From CAZWSC01 sp964636385 (GTDB taxonomy: Bacteria > Eisenbacteria > RBG-16-71-46 > CAIMUX01): DNA of 43,469 nt. The translations under genes were made by a program, and so were the position numbers. Positions 1-7,952 of the stretch are shown here, piece by piece (position 1 is the first letter of the stretch; each line of letters begins with the position of its first letter). The notes beneath the pieces were generated by a model. That model saw nothing but the letters and a program-made list of their open reading frames with translations. It had not been told where the DNA came from and made no database searches. Where the stretch lies: assembly GCA_964636385.1 (NCBI GenBank), contig CAZWSC010000002.1, positions 1-43,469 on the forward strand, read 5' to 3'.

Positions 1-2
1 TT

Positions 3-2354
3 GGGAACTGGCTTGTCAGTGGTCAGGACTGGGACACGACCAGCGTGACCTTCCGCAGCCCGGGCCATGCGATCACCGACAGCCCGGGTGGCAACTACCC
101 CAACTGGACCAACGCGACCATCACCCTCGCGTCACCGATCGACCTGACCTCCACCGCTGCGCCGGTTCTGTCGTTTTGGCACCGATACAATGTCCAGAGC
201 GGCCACGATTTCTGCCATGTCGAGGTGTCCGAAGACGGCGGTTTCACCTGGTCGGAACTGGCACGTTACACCGGATATATCAACACGCTGAATCTTCAGA
301 ACATCGATCTCTCGGCCTATACGACATCCCCGATTCTCATCAGATTCCGGATCCGGGACAACGGAAACACCTACTACGACGGCTGGTACATTGACGACGT
401 GTCGATTGATGGCGACAACGGTGGCTTGCCTCAGATCGCTTGCCCCCCGGTGCCGGATATGGTAGCGGCCTGCGGCCCAGGGGAGGTATGCATTCCGCTT
501 ACGATCATTGATGCGACATCCGTGGACGCCGGCGATGCCACATGGTCCGCCGGCTCCTTGTGCTTCACCCCGGATTCACCCGGTCTGTACAGCTTCACGG
601 TGATCGCAACGAACGAGGCGGGCAGCGACACATGCGAGGTTGAGGTCGTGGTGGAACACACCCCGCCCCCCATCGCCTGCTTCGTCGCTCAGCCGGCTTC
701 AGGAACTGCGCCTCTGAGCGTGGCGTTCAGCAACTGCTCGACTCCTGCGGATGGTGTGGAGTACCTCTGGGACTTTGGCGAAGGCAGCACGAGCGCACTA
801 TTCGAGCCGGAGCACACGTTCGCTGATGTGGGCACCTACACGGTCAGCCTTACAGTGACGAACGAGTGCGGCGTCCACATGACAGATAGCGTGGTTGAGG
901 TGAGGGAAGCGGGTACGGCTCTTCTGCAGTTCTCGCCATATCCCCTGGAGCTTCATCCTGCGTCACAGGAGATCCCCGGCACGGTGCAGCTCATGGTGGA
1001 CAGCACCGAGCCTGTGATGGGGGTTACTGCCGAGGTTCACTACGATCCTTCGCTTGTGAACATCCGCAGCATAACGACGGGGCCGTTCCTCGGCAGCAAC
1101 GGCGGCCAGGTGACAAGCCAGAGCGTCCATGACAACGATAGCGGTGTGCTGTCGGTATCGATGGCCGTGCTGGGTGGCAACCCGATCGGTGTGTCCGGGA
1201 GCGGGAGCCTTCTGTCGATCGAGCTGATTGCCGTGGCCGAGGATCCTACGAGCAGCCTGGCCTTTGCCTCCGTCTCGTTGCGGGATCCGGAGAACACATC
1301 CATCCCGACGGACACTGTGGATGGCGAGATCATCGAGGCCTGCGCACTGCTTGGTGACTATGACGATAACGGCAGGATCGACTTCGAGGACTTCGTCATC
1401 TTCATGTGGTGCTGGAACGAGTTCCCTGACACTTTGTGCGCAGACCTGTGCGGTCCTGTGACGGGGCCGGCTCCTCCGCCTCCTCCGTGGACAGTGTGCA
1501 ACTATCCCTATCCGCCGGATGGTGTTGTGAACTTCGAGGATCTTATGGTCTTCGTGCAGAAGTACAACTGGAGCGGCGGGTACAGCAAGTCGGCCACTGG
1601 CGGTGAGGCGGGTCTGCTTGCAGGCGGAATTCCCATGGCCGCCGTTCTGAGCGCGACTGGAAGATCCGGTTCTTTGTCCGACGGAGTTGTCGGGGTGAGC
1701 CTGGAGGTTCCCGGCGTTGAAGACGCCATTGGCTGGCACTTCGAGCTTGAGTTCGACCGTCGTGCACTGAGGTTCGTTGGTACGAGCCTTGAGGAAGCGC
1801 TGGATCTGGAAGGCAACCACGTCGTCGTCCTGGATCGCCTGCAGGATGATCGTGTAGAGATCAACCGGGCTGTTCTTGGAGTTCCTCCGGATCCTGCACA
1901 CGGGGCACAGACTGTCGAGTTCTGGTTCGAGTGTTTGGGTGAGGTGGAGGAGACGGTGGTGACCCTTGTTCATGCTGAGGTTCACTGTTCGTCCGGCGGT
2001 CGCGCTGCTTTGGATACGGGCGATGACGGAGTGTCGCTGTCGCTGCGTACCGGAGGGTCGGGCCTGACTCTGCCTGCGCGGGTGATGCTGCGCCAGAACA
2101 CCCCGAATCCTTTTGCGGGCGGCACTGTGATCCGGTTCGACCTGCCTCATGCTATGCAGGCCGAGCTGACGGTGTACGACGTACAGGGCCGCCGGGTCCG
2201 CAATCTTGCATCCGGAGTCCATGGCGCCGGTTCGCACGAGAAGCCCTGGGACGGGCGCGATGACCAGGGCATGCCCAGCGCATCGGGTATCTACTTCTAC
2301 AGGCTGACAACGGAGGGCGGCACCGAGACGAAGCGGATGCTTCTGACGCGTTGA
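3..2354 (+). CDS. Secreted multidomain surface protein with PKD, cohesin/dockerin-like repeats and FlgD-type C-terminus (5' partial)
   Basis: The reading frame is open from the first bases of the window, so the true start and signal peptide lie upstream. Visible parts in order, counting residues from the window edge: a jelly-roll domain of the MAM/immune-inhibitor-A type ending in the motif DGWYIDDVSI (about 25-140); a PKD domain with YLWDFGEGST (about 225-300); a cohesin-like beta domain (about 310-440); two dockerin-like calcium loops, GDYDDNGRIDFEDF and PPDGVVNFEDL, split by a proline-rich stretch (about 448-520); a second cohesin-like domain; and a C-terminal FlgD-like/type 9 sorting-like tail beginning RQNTPNPF and ending SGIYFYRL...KRMLLTR. 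In FCB-group bacteria such tails mark exported or surface-attached proteins. No enzyme domain is visible here. Adhesion or scaffolding is inferred. Confidence 0.85.
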   Translation, partial: GNWLVSGQDWDTTSVTFRSPGHAITDSPGGNYPNWTNATITLASPIDLTSTAAPVLSFWHRYNVQSGHDFCHVEVSEDGGFTWSELARYTGYINTLNLQNIDLSAYTTSPILIRFRIRDNGNTYYDGWYIDDVSIDGDNGGLPQIACPPVPDMVAACGPGEVCIPLTIIDATSVDAGDATWSAGSLCFTPDSPGLYSFTVIATNEAGSDTCEVEVVVEHTPPPIACFVAQPASGTAPLSVAFSNCSTPADGVEYLWDFGEGSTSALFEPEHTFADVGTYTVSLTVTNECGVHMTDSVVEVREAGTALLQFSPYPLELHPASQEIPGTVQLMVDSTEPVMGVTAEVHYDPSLVNIRSITTGPFLGSNGGQVTSQSVHDNDSGVLSVSMAVLGGNPIGVSGSGSLLSIELIAVAEDPTSSLAFASVSLRDPENTSIPTDTVDGEIIEACALLGDYDDNGRIDFEDFVIFMWCWNEFPDTLCADLCGPVTGPAPPPPPWTVCNYPYPPDGVVNFEDLMVFVQKYNWSGGYSKSATGGEAGLLAGGIPMAAVLSATGRSGSLSDGVVGVSLEVPGVEDAIGWHFELEFDRRALRFVGTSLEEALDLEGNHVVVLDRLQDDRVEINRAVLGVPPDPAHGAQTVEFWFECLGEVEETVVTLVHAEVHCSSGGRAALDTGDDGVSLSLRTGGSGLTLPARVMLRQNTPNPFAGGTVIRFDLPHAMQAELTVYDVQGRRVRNLASGVHGAGSHEKPWDGRDDQGMPSASGIYFYRLTTEGGTETKRMLLTR

Positions 2355-2383
2355 TATGGAACTACCCTGTCAAGGGGTCACGG

Positions 2384-2418
2384 AGGCCGCTTCCCCGAGT
2401 GGGGGGGGGGGGCGGCCT
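2384..2418. repeat. GC-rich hairpin carrying a 12-G run just after the surface protein gene
   Basis: AGGCCGC (2384-2390) is complementary to GCGGCCT (2412-2418), and the inner CCCC (2393-2396) can pair with part of the run of twelve G (2401-2412). It lies 30 bases after the stop codon, so it may act as a transcript-end hairpin, but no T-run follows. The G-run length may vary by slippage or be a sequencing artefact. Confidence 0.4.
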
Positions 2419-2526
2419 TCGCCTTCCTGGCTCGTCGGGTTGGGGCGAACAGAGAAGGCAGGGTGCTTGGACAACGAGCCACGCTGATGCTTGCGGGTTA
2501 CGCTGGCGTCCCGGCCAGCCTGCCTC

Positions 2527-2691
2527 TCACTGAATGCGCCGCGCCAAACGGCGCGCGACCTTAGCATCGCACGTCTCATGCCATTCCCGGGCCTCGTCCG
2601 TACCCGCCACGACCAACAACACCGCGATGTTCCGCTTGTGGACATCCAGTCCTACATAGGCGGTATCATCTGAATGCACGATCGGCTTCAT
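2527..2691 (-). pseudogene. IS110-family transposase, N-terminal fragment
   Basis: The frame encodes about 54 residues starting MKPIVHSDDTAYVGLDVHKR. The block YVGLDVHKRNIAV is the characteristic first beta strand with the first acidic residue of the DEDD (RuvC-like) domain of IS110-family transposases. It is followed by a recognisable AREWHETCDAKVARRLARRI segment and then a stop. Family members run to roughly 300-400 residues, so nearly all of the catalytic and serine-recombinase-like C-terminal regions are missing. It lies directly next to a decayed IS1380 element on the same strand. Confidence 0.7.
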
Positions 2692-2802
2692 TCGTGTGCA
2701 GCTCCGGGGCCGCAAGGTGCTAACCCGGCCTTCTCACCGTCCCTTTCGTTTTCGGCGAAACGGCCGGAACGGGGCCAGCAGAGCCCGGTTTCCGGCCCAT
2801 CT

Positions 2803-3757
2803 TCAGGCCAACAGATTGCACCGTAGGGTCACTGATGTACTCGTGCGCCGCCCAGAGAACATACGACATGGGAAATGGGCGGAGGGCCTCTCTGCTCCTG
2901 TAATCGACTGGGAGTGTGGGTGATCGAACGGCCTGGTCTTGCGGCCGGCTTTCGGCGTGTCGCAGGAAGTGAAGAAGACGTACGCGAAGCTCGAAGAATA
3001 CAGACGCAACTGGTTAGAACGCATGGCCGATGCACTCGTTCGATCAGCAAACAGACCGAGTTGCTGCTCCTTGATCCGGTTTTCCATGTCGCCCCGGGCA
3101 CAGTGGATCTCCTCATATAGAGCTTACGGTGGAACCTCGTCCAGTGTGGTGACCACGAACCTCGGGTTGGCTCCCTTCGGCAGGTACTCAGTTTCGCCCA
3201 CCACATGTCGTGACCGACGCCAGGACTTCCTCGTGCGATAGCGGAACGCATGGAACACACGTGCTGCCTGACCTGTCCGGCCGAATCGACGGCGCGCCTG
3301 CTTCATCGAACGTGAAAGCTTGCGGATCAGCCGGGCCGGAAGCAGGTGTTCTCCACGGAAGACGCAGAGTGGCAGGTAACAGTAGTGCCCGTAGTAACCG
3401 TGGAAGAAGCGTCCTTCCTGACGGCCGTGTACAGGATCATCCGTTGCGCCCAGATCCAGAATGATCTGCCGCGGAGGGTGAGAGTGCGACTCCAGGAACA
3501 GATCCACGAGCAAGCGGTCCAGGCATTCTTAGTTGTATGGGCAACAAGGGAGACGACCGGATGCTCTACCCGGCTCGGGTCTCGTCCATCTGTGAAACAG
3601 GCAGCGATCCGCTCCATCATTCTGGCAGCTGCCACCGCCTCTCGGAGAAGATGGGCTCCGCGGTCCGTGGTTACCAGACCGGCATCGAACTCGGCCTCGA
3701 CTCGGTGCCGACCAGGCCTTGGAAAGTGAGCTGATTTGCGTCACACTCTGTCTTCAT
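2803..3757 (-). pseudogene. IS1380-family transposase, frameshifted and internally deleted
   Basis: The gene starts at an ATG whose first base is 3757, behind an AGGAGG site. It opens MKTECDANQLTFQGL and then shifts frame into FDAGLVTTDRGAHLLREAV...ERIAACFTDGRDPSRVEHPV. A further shift leads to LFLESHSHPPRQIILDLGAT and GRFFHGYYGHYCYLPLCVFR, hallmark IS1380 blocks. The usual segment after GEHLLPARL is missing, and the frame rejoins at QARRRFGRTGQAARVFHAF. Another shift near 3110-3125 precedes GDMENRIKEQQLGLFADRT. The frame becomes unrecognisable below about 2975. At least three frame changes plus an internal deletion make it inactive. Confidence 0.8.
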
Positions 3758-4002
3758 CCGGTGGGCCTCCTGATTCGTCATAGGTAACGGCATATCATCC
3801 TTTTAACGAATCGGCCCGCCCGATGCTGTTCAAAGCGGTTAGAAATGCAGGCTAACCCGCGATTCGCGGTTACGGCTCGTCCGACACCCTCGTCAACCGC
3901 CCCATACCGGACGGCACGACTCTACGAATCGCGAGCCGGTCGTTCCACTCTGTCTAGCGTGGCTGGGCAGGAGCCTCCGTTTACAGTCCAAGGGAGAACA
4001 AT
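3758..4002. other. Intergenic stretch between the IS1380 remnant and the SCP2-like gene
   Basis: No open frame with protein-like character is visible. A short hairpin, CCGCG-ATT-CGCGG, sits at 3857-3869. The upstream inverted terminal repeat of the IS1380 element should lie here but cannot be recognised by eye. Confidence 0.3.
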
Positions 4003-4428
4003 ATGGCCACACCATTTGGAACTGATGCCTGGGCCCAGGCGCTGCTCGACGAGATAAACGGCTCCAGCGAGTACCGCAATGCTGGCGCAGGCTGGGGAAA
4101 CACCTTCAACGGGAACCTGCTGTTCGTGTTCGAACCAGGCGAAGGGCTGCCCTCCGGGAAGGCCCTGCTTCTCAGACTGAAGGCGGGATCATGTCTTGGA
4201 GCGGAGTTCCTGGATGCAGATGCGCATCCGGAAGCCGGCTTCGTCCTGCGCGCGCCGTTTCCGCTGTGGAAGGAGATCCTCGAGCGACGCGCCATGGCGG
4301 CAACTGCGATACTGACCGGCAGGATGAAGGTGGAGGGTGACAAGATGATGCTCCTGCGCCACGCCGCGGCCCACAAGTCCCTCATCCACTGCACATCGAT
4401 GGTGGATACGGTGTTTGCGGGAGGGTAA
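4003..4428 (+). CDS. SCP2-like sterol/lipid-binding domain protein
   Basis: This 141-residue single-domain protein resembles the stand-alone SCP-2 sterol-transfer-like proteins of bacteria. An early SSEYRNAGAGWGNTFNGNLL block is followed by FVLRAPFPLWKEILERR and by AILTGRMKVEGDKMMLLRH, the typical SCP2 helix-strand-helix end (a xxGKLKxxGD-type motif). Such proteins form a small hydrophobic cavity that binds lipids or acyl chains; the ligand is unknown. No signal peptide is seen, so it is probably cytosolic. The start is set by AGGGAG about eight bases upstream of the ATG. The gene lies alone between IS debris and a damaged exported-protein gene, so the context says little about its role. Confidence 0.7.
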   Translation: MATPFGTDAWAQALLDEINGSSEYRNAGAGWGNTFNGNLLFVFEPGEGLPSGKALLLRLKAGSCLGAEFLDADAHPEAGFVLRAPFPLWKEILERRAMAATAILTGRMKVEGDKMMLLRHAAAHKSLIHCTSMVDTVFAGG

Positions 4429-4522
4429 AGTGTCTGAAGAGACTGATCCTGCGCCTTATACTCACCCTGGTCATTGCGACTCCTGCCACGGGTGCAGGGA
4501 CAGCGAAAGATGGGGCGCTGCT

Positions 4523-5575
4523 ATGATCTCAAGCTTCCTCGCTGCATGTGCCGTCCTCTTGTCTGCCAGTGCGGCTCCTGCCGGCTTCGTCTCTGACGAT
4601 CACGGCTACCCTGTTGGCCAGAACGAAGCGCTCCTGGTCTGGGCGCTGGAGACGGATGTTGAGGAAGAGCGAGTGCGGGTGCGGGTAAACCGGTTCGCCG
4701 ATCCCGACTACCGGAAGCCGTTCCCGCTGGAGAGCGTGTTTCTAAGGCGGAGTTTCACGCGTGAGTACCGTGGGGGGACTCTTCACTTGCCCCGATACGC
4801 CATGGTTCAGGTTGCTCCCGATGGAACCGTTGCAGACACACTCCTCCACTTCCTGGACAAAGGAGTTCAAGCCGCCTTGCTTGCATCCATGAGCGCGGAG
4901 GAAAGTGCTGTGTTATCGAACATGGCCATACGTGGAGATGCCATCGTCGTGGTGAGCCTCCCAGTCGACCGCGGACCGACGCTGGTCAGCACCGAAGAGG
5001 AAACAACTGTGCTGAACCAGCTTGGCCTGCCTCCGGTTATACACTCCTTCATGATGCTTCCAAACTACCCAAGGCACGGGCCCAACGTTGCCGGGATAGC
5101 TGGAATCGGCGAACGGATGGTGGTCCTGGATGATGCAGGCGAGATCATCCGCGACATCTATGAGCCGGATGTGATATTCGCTGAGCACTATCTGTGTCCC
5201 GCGGGCAGGTTCCTCACCTTCAGCGCCTTGACAAGGCAGTCTCGGGAAGTCCGGGTGCTGGACCTTGTTGCCGGCGTCGAGAAAACCATCGATCTGCCCA
5301 AGGGTCGGCGGTACTACTCTGGGAACGGGCGGTATGTACTGGTGGGAACAGGGATAGAGCGCCCTGGGCGAGTAACATACTACGACGTCAGCGATCCCTT
5401 CATGCCGGTTCCAGCAGCGGAGTACAACTCTGAGTATTCTGTTGAGACGGCATCGGTATGCGATGATGGCAGCCTGGTCGCCATATTGGAAGTCATGAGC
5501 AGTCGACACATCCGTGTTCTCATCCTCGACCGGTTTCTTGAGCCTCTTGGAGAGTACTCACTGGACTCGTCCTAG
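4523..5575 (+). CDS. Exported protein of unknown function, ended by an in-frame amber codon
   Basis: The ATG at 4523 is chosen because it opens a clean signal peptide, MISSFLAACAVLLSASAAPA; the longer frame from 4415 has no export signal. The mature part is beta-rich, and its second half contains short repeated units (for example REVRVLDLVAG and RVTYYDVSDPFMP) that look like beta-propeller blades. No family is recognised. The frame stops at TAG 5573-5575, but the same frame stays protein-like to a second TAG at 5711-5713, right next to the following gene's ATG, so this stop is probably a nonsense mutation. Just upstream (4431-4526), another frame encodes a second signal-like stretch, LKRLILRLILTLVIATPATG, without a normal start, which may be a remnant. 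Confidence 0.55.
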   Translation: MISSFLAACAVLLSASAAPAGFVSDDHGYPVGQNEALLVWALETDVEEERVRVRVNRFADPDYRKPFPLESVFLRRSFTREYRGGTLHLPRYAMVQVAPDGTVADTLLHFLDKGVQAALLASMSAEESAVLSNMAIRGDAIVVVSLPVDRGPTLVSTEEETTVLNQLGLPPVIHSFMMLPNYPRHGPNVAGIAGIGERMVVLDDAGEIIRDIYEPDVIFAEHYLCPAGRFLTFSALTRQSREVRVLDLVAGVEKTIDLPKGRRYYSGNGRYVLVGTGIERPGRVTYYDVSDPFMPVPAAEYNSEYSVETASVCDDGSLVAILEVMSSRHIRVLILDRFLEPLGEYSLDSS

Positions 5576-5713
5576 AAAAAACCCGGACTCTACTTCATGT
5601 CGAAGTTTCTGTTCGTCGGATTACACGATCATCCGATTCCCAGTTACGTCCGATGGCTGAGCACAGATGACATACTCCTCTTCGACCTCGAGCCCGGAAA
5701 GGTAGGGGAGTAG
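5576..5713 (+). pseudogene. In-frame 3' tail of the preceding exported-protein gene, cut off by TAG
   Basis: Directly after TAG 5573-5575 the frame continues KKPGLYFMSKFLFVGLHDHP, then SYVRWLSTDDILLFDLEPGK, to TAG 5711-5713. The composition (hydrophobic strands, DILLFDLEPG) matches the blade-like units upstream. The final codons contain GGGGAG, which forms the ribosome site of the next gene, whose ATG follows the stop directly. Starting at the internal ATG 5597 would give only 38 residues, so a broken extension is the simpler reading. Confidence 0.5.
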
Positions 5714-6826
5714 ATGCGCAACTGGATGGTGGCATTCGTGATGTGTGCGCTCATCCTGCCTGCGGCGAATGGCATGGCGGATCCTAACGCCGGAGATAAG
5801 AGTGGTGCGGTTGCCGATGAGGAGAGCCCGGGTGTCAAGCGACACCAGGGCACACAGCCCTATACCGACCCTTCAGACGGAGGGGCCTTCCGATGCGACA
5901 AGTCCATTGTCGCCGGCGGGATATCGGTCCGTCCTTCAAGCATCGTGATCGCGGATGGGGTCTGGTCCCTTCTCGTGAAGGCCAAAGACCTTGACGACGC
6001 CGAGATGCTTAAGCTTCGAATCGGTTCGACGGATCATCTGCGGGTGCTGGCTGTTCGGACAACCGACAGCACTGCCGTCCTGACATTCCGATACGAGACC
6101 GCCGAATCCGACACGGAAGCTTTTGTGCGGTTTCCGGATGGCGAACTGCGGCAGCTAATCAGCCTTGACGCTCATGGTCTGACACCCGACCGGTACAATG
6201 AAGGTCGGATACGGGTGAGAACAAGATACGGGGCTCTCCGCTATCCTCCGGGCGCTGAAGAGCGCACGCTTCAGGAACTGGAGGGGACGGACGAGTCCCT
6301 GCTGGCGCTCATGTACGAAACCGGATGTCTATCGGTGCGGAAACACAAGTACATGGACACAGAGGATCCCTCTCGCGCCGACACGCTGCGCTTCGCCGAG
6401 CGCGGAATCAGTCTAGACGGATACTCAGCTGGCTTCAGGATCTACAGCTTCCACTACAGTCCTGATTTCTCCGAGCGAGCCATGTCGCTCATTTTCGCCC
6501 CCCATCCTGCCGTTGCGTATTCGGGGGTGAGCGGCAAGTTCATTCAACATGGTACATACTCGCCATGCAATCTCCCGTACCACCAGGGGCAATGGGACTG
6601 CAGGCATGGAGTTGAGACTCTGACCGCCCATATGTGGAGCCGCGGCGGGCACGGACAGTGTCGGCCATGTCGCCGAGATCCTCATCAAGGGCGTGACGAT
6701 GGAAGAAGAGAAGCGCATGGAAAGCCTGATTCTGAGTGGAAGCGGAGAGCTCCATCCATCCTGGACACGGCTGATTTCGGGCGGAAGCTTCCGGCTTCTG
6801 CCCGGTCTGAACGCTGCCCGGTGTGA
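5714..6826 (+). CDS. Exported protein of unknown function with a disrupted C-terminus
   Basis: The ATG directly follows the preceding stop and has GGGGAG just ahead. The protein starts with a signal peptide (MRNWMVAFVMCALILPAANG, probably cleaved after about residue 22). A beta-rich region of no recognised family follows, including ADGVWSLLVKAKDLDDAEM and AVLTFRYETAESDTEAFVRF. From about residue 300 (near 6620) the composition changes abruptly to Arg/His/Cys-rich sequence that is not protein-like (SRGGHGQCRPCRRDPHQGR). This tail is antisense to a recognisable tyrosine-recombinase fragment. The original C-terminus therefore seems to have been replaced when that fragment arrived. The first ~290 residues are probably the genuine part. 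Confidence 0.45.
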   Translation: MRNWMVAFVMCALILPAANGMADPNAGDKSGAVADEESPGVKRHQGTQPYTDPSDGGAFRCDKSIVAGGISVRPSSIVIADGVWSLLVKAKDLDDAEMLKLRIGSTDHLRVLAVRTTDSTAVLTFRYETAESDTEAFVRFPDGELRQLISLDAHGLTPDRYNEGRIRVRTRYGALRYPPGAEERTLQELEGTDESLLALMYETGCLSVRKHKYMDTEDPSRADTLRFAERGISLDGYSAGFRIYSFHYSPDFSERAMSLIFAPHPAVAYSGVSGKFIQHGTYSPCNLPYHQGQWDCRHGVETLTAHMWSRGGHGQCRPCRRDPHQGRDDGRREAHGKPDSEWKRRAPSILDTADFGRKLPASARSERCPV

Positions 6827-7114
6827 GATGCTCACCCGGTGAGCAGAACTGGCCACAATACAGCGTGATCGAATCAGCGGCCTGTCGGATCTGCCAGTCC
6901 GGTACCTGACCCAGCTCCAGGTACTGTAGAAAGACCCTGAGAGTGTCCGGCCAGACATCCCCGGAGGGGCGATGGCGCCGGATTCGAGCGAACCTCTCGA
7001 CCCAGCGCACGACGAAGGGGATCTATGCTCGGGGACGAGGCAGCGTTTGCGGAGCCAGGCGTCAAGGCCATGAAGATCCGGATCTCTTTGCCTGTATTCC
7101 TGATCTTCCTTCAT
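6640..7114 (-). pseudogene. Tyrosine recombinase / integron-type integrase, N-terminal remnant with frameshift
   Basis: Read on the minus strand from the ATG whose first base is 7114, one frame gives a start plus LDAWLRKRCLVPEHRSP. A shift near 7000 then gives FVVRWVERFARIRRHRPSGD, followed by WPDTLRVFLQYLELGQVPDW. Further on, the frame encodes SASTQNQAFHALLFFHRHAL and GDMADTVRARRG. These are the core-binding (SAM-like) N-terminal signatures of tyrosine recombinases, closest in style to integron-type integrases (STxxQAxxALLFxY). The catalytic domain with R-H-R-Y is absent. The remnant overlaps and corrupts the end of the plus-strand gene. Confidence 0.6.
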
Positions 7115-7416
7115 GCCGGACGCCTGGTTGGAGTTGCTGTCTCGACACCGTCCGTGGCCGTGACAGCCGACGTGCGGGATAAGCCCGGGTGGGCCGTCGA
7201 TACCCGAACGGCTGGGTGAACTGGTTCGCCTGACAGGTCGTATCTGCAGCGAGATCCCGACATGGCTGACAACTGGCTAATTCCTTGCAGAGGCGGTAGT
7301 TTCAGGCCTCGAGTGTAAGCCTCAGCCTCTTGCGTCGAGCCGGCAACGGATGTACGATCATGCGGCTATCGTACCAGGGAGGAACCCGGTCCATCGCTAT
7401 CGAGAGAGGTGACCTC
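7115..7416. other. Intergenic stretch without a convincing gene
   Basis: No protein-like frame is recognised. The plus-strand frame at 7025-7219 has a hydrophobic start, but that start is the complement of the recombinase remnant and is treated as a shadow. The stretch may be debris of the lost sequence between two inserted fragments. Confidence 0.3.
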
Positions 7417-7752
7417 ATGATTCAGACTGGTTCCCTTGCCGAAGCGACGCAGGCTGTTGTGTCACTCTGGTTCACGATGCACAGCGACCCCATGGACTTC
7501 CAGGGTGGTGCCATCAAGATACGTCGCTACAGCAAGACTGATCCTCAGACCTCTGAAGTACTCGTCCTTGATTTTCTGCTCGTCACCGAGCAGACAGCCC
7601 CAGCGTGGGAAAGCCGCCGTGATGTCGAATGGGAGGGTGGCACGCTGCGTGTCGTATCTCCGGAAGGGTTGATATGCCTGAAGCAACTTCGTCGAAGCGG
7701 CACGGACCAGGACGACATAGACTACCTCAGGAGCATAACGGATGCGGATTGA
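7417..7752 (+). CDS. Nucleotidyltransferase-like (AbiEii-type) protein, short or N-terminally truncated
   Basis: The ATG at 7417 follows GAGAGGTGA; an in-frame ATG at 7360 is possible but its extra residues look random. The 111-residue product contains KIRRYSKTDPQTSEVLVLDF, then WEGGTLRVVSPEGLICLKQL, and ends RSGTDQDDIDYLRS. The block VVSPEGLIxLKxLRxSGxDxDDI is the C-terminal signature shared by minimal nucleotidyltransferases of the AbiEii/MNT kind. The GS...DxD catalytic strand normally found earlier in these proteins is not visible, so this is either a non-catalytic variant or a truncated copy. The small gene that overlaps its 3' end suggests a two-gene toxin-antitoxin-like unit; this is inference. 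Confidence 0.5.
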   Translation: MIQTGSLAEATQAVVSLWFTMHSDPMDFQGGAIKIRRYSKTDPQTSEVLVLDFLLVTEQTAPAWESRRDVEWEGGTLRVVSPEGLICLKQLRRSGTDQDDIDYLRSITDAD

Positions 7753-7909
7753 CATGAGCCCGAAGGCGATCACTCGGCGGCTTGAGCAAGTGAGTACTTT
7801 GAGGCGACTTTGCCTGTCTCTCGCAAGTTCAAGTGCGGGACGTGAAGTCATCCAGAGATGCCCGGCCCACATGAAGGTGCAGCGGACCTCGCTGGCGCTC
7901 GGCCGCTGA
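7742..7909 (+). CDS. Small protein overlapping the nucleotidyltransferase-like gene
   Basis: This 55-residue frame starts inside the end of the preceding gene (11-base overlap). An AGGAG at 7729-7733, eight bases before the ATG, supports the start. The N-terminal part, MSPKAITRRLEQVSTLRRLC, is amphipathic and helix-forming with alternating basic and leucine residues. The C-terminal third is less ordered. No named family is recognised. Tight translational coupling to a nucleotidyltransferase-like gene suggests a cognate partner such as an antitoxin or a regulatory subunit. It may also be truncated at its 3' end, because the following sequence is decayed. Confidence 0.45.
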   Translation: MRIDMSPKAITRRLEQVSTLRRLCLSLASSSAGREVIQRCPAHMKVQRTSLALGR

Positions 7910-7952
7910 CCTGCTGCGTTCGACAGCCTGACTAGTCGGATGCGGAAGTCTC

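Noticed and set aside
963..2237. A 424-codon minus-strand open frame opposite the surface-protein gene
   Set aside because: It is the complement of a gene with clear PKD, dockerin-like and FlgD-like domains; its translation is rich in His, Arg and Gln with no recognisable motif.
4431..4526. A second signal-peptide-like stretch in another frame upstream of the exported-protein gene
   Set aside because: It has no standard start codon and ends at a TGA after about 32 codons, so it is not reported as a gene.
7025..7219. Short plus-strand frame beginning with a signal-like stretch (MKIRISLPVFLIFLHAG)
   Set aside because: The hydrophobic part is the complement of the recombinase remnant's charged N-terminus, and nothing protein-like follows.
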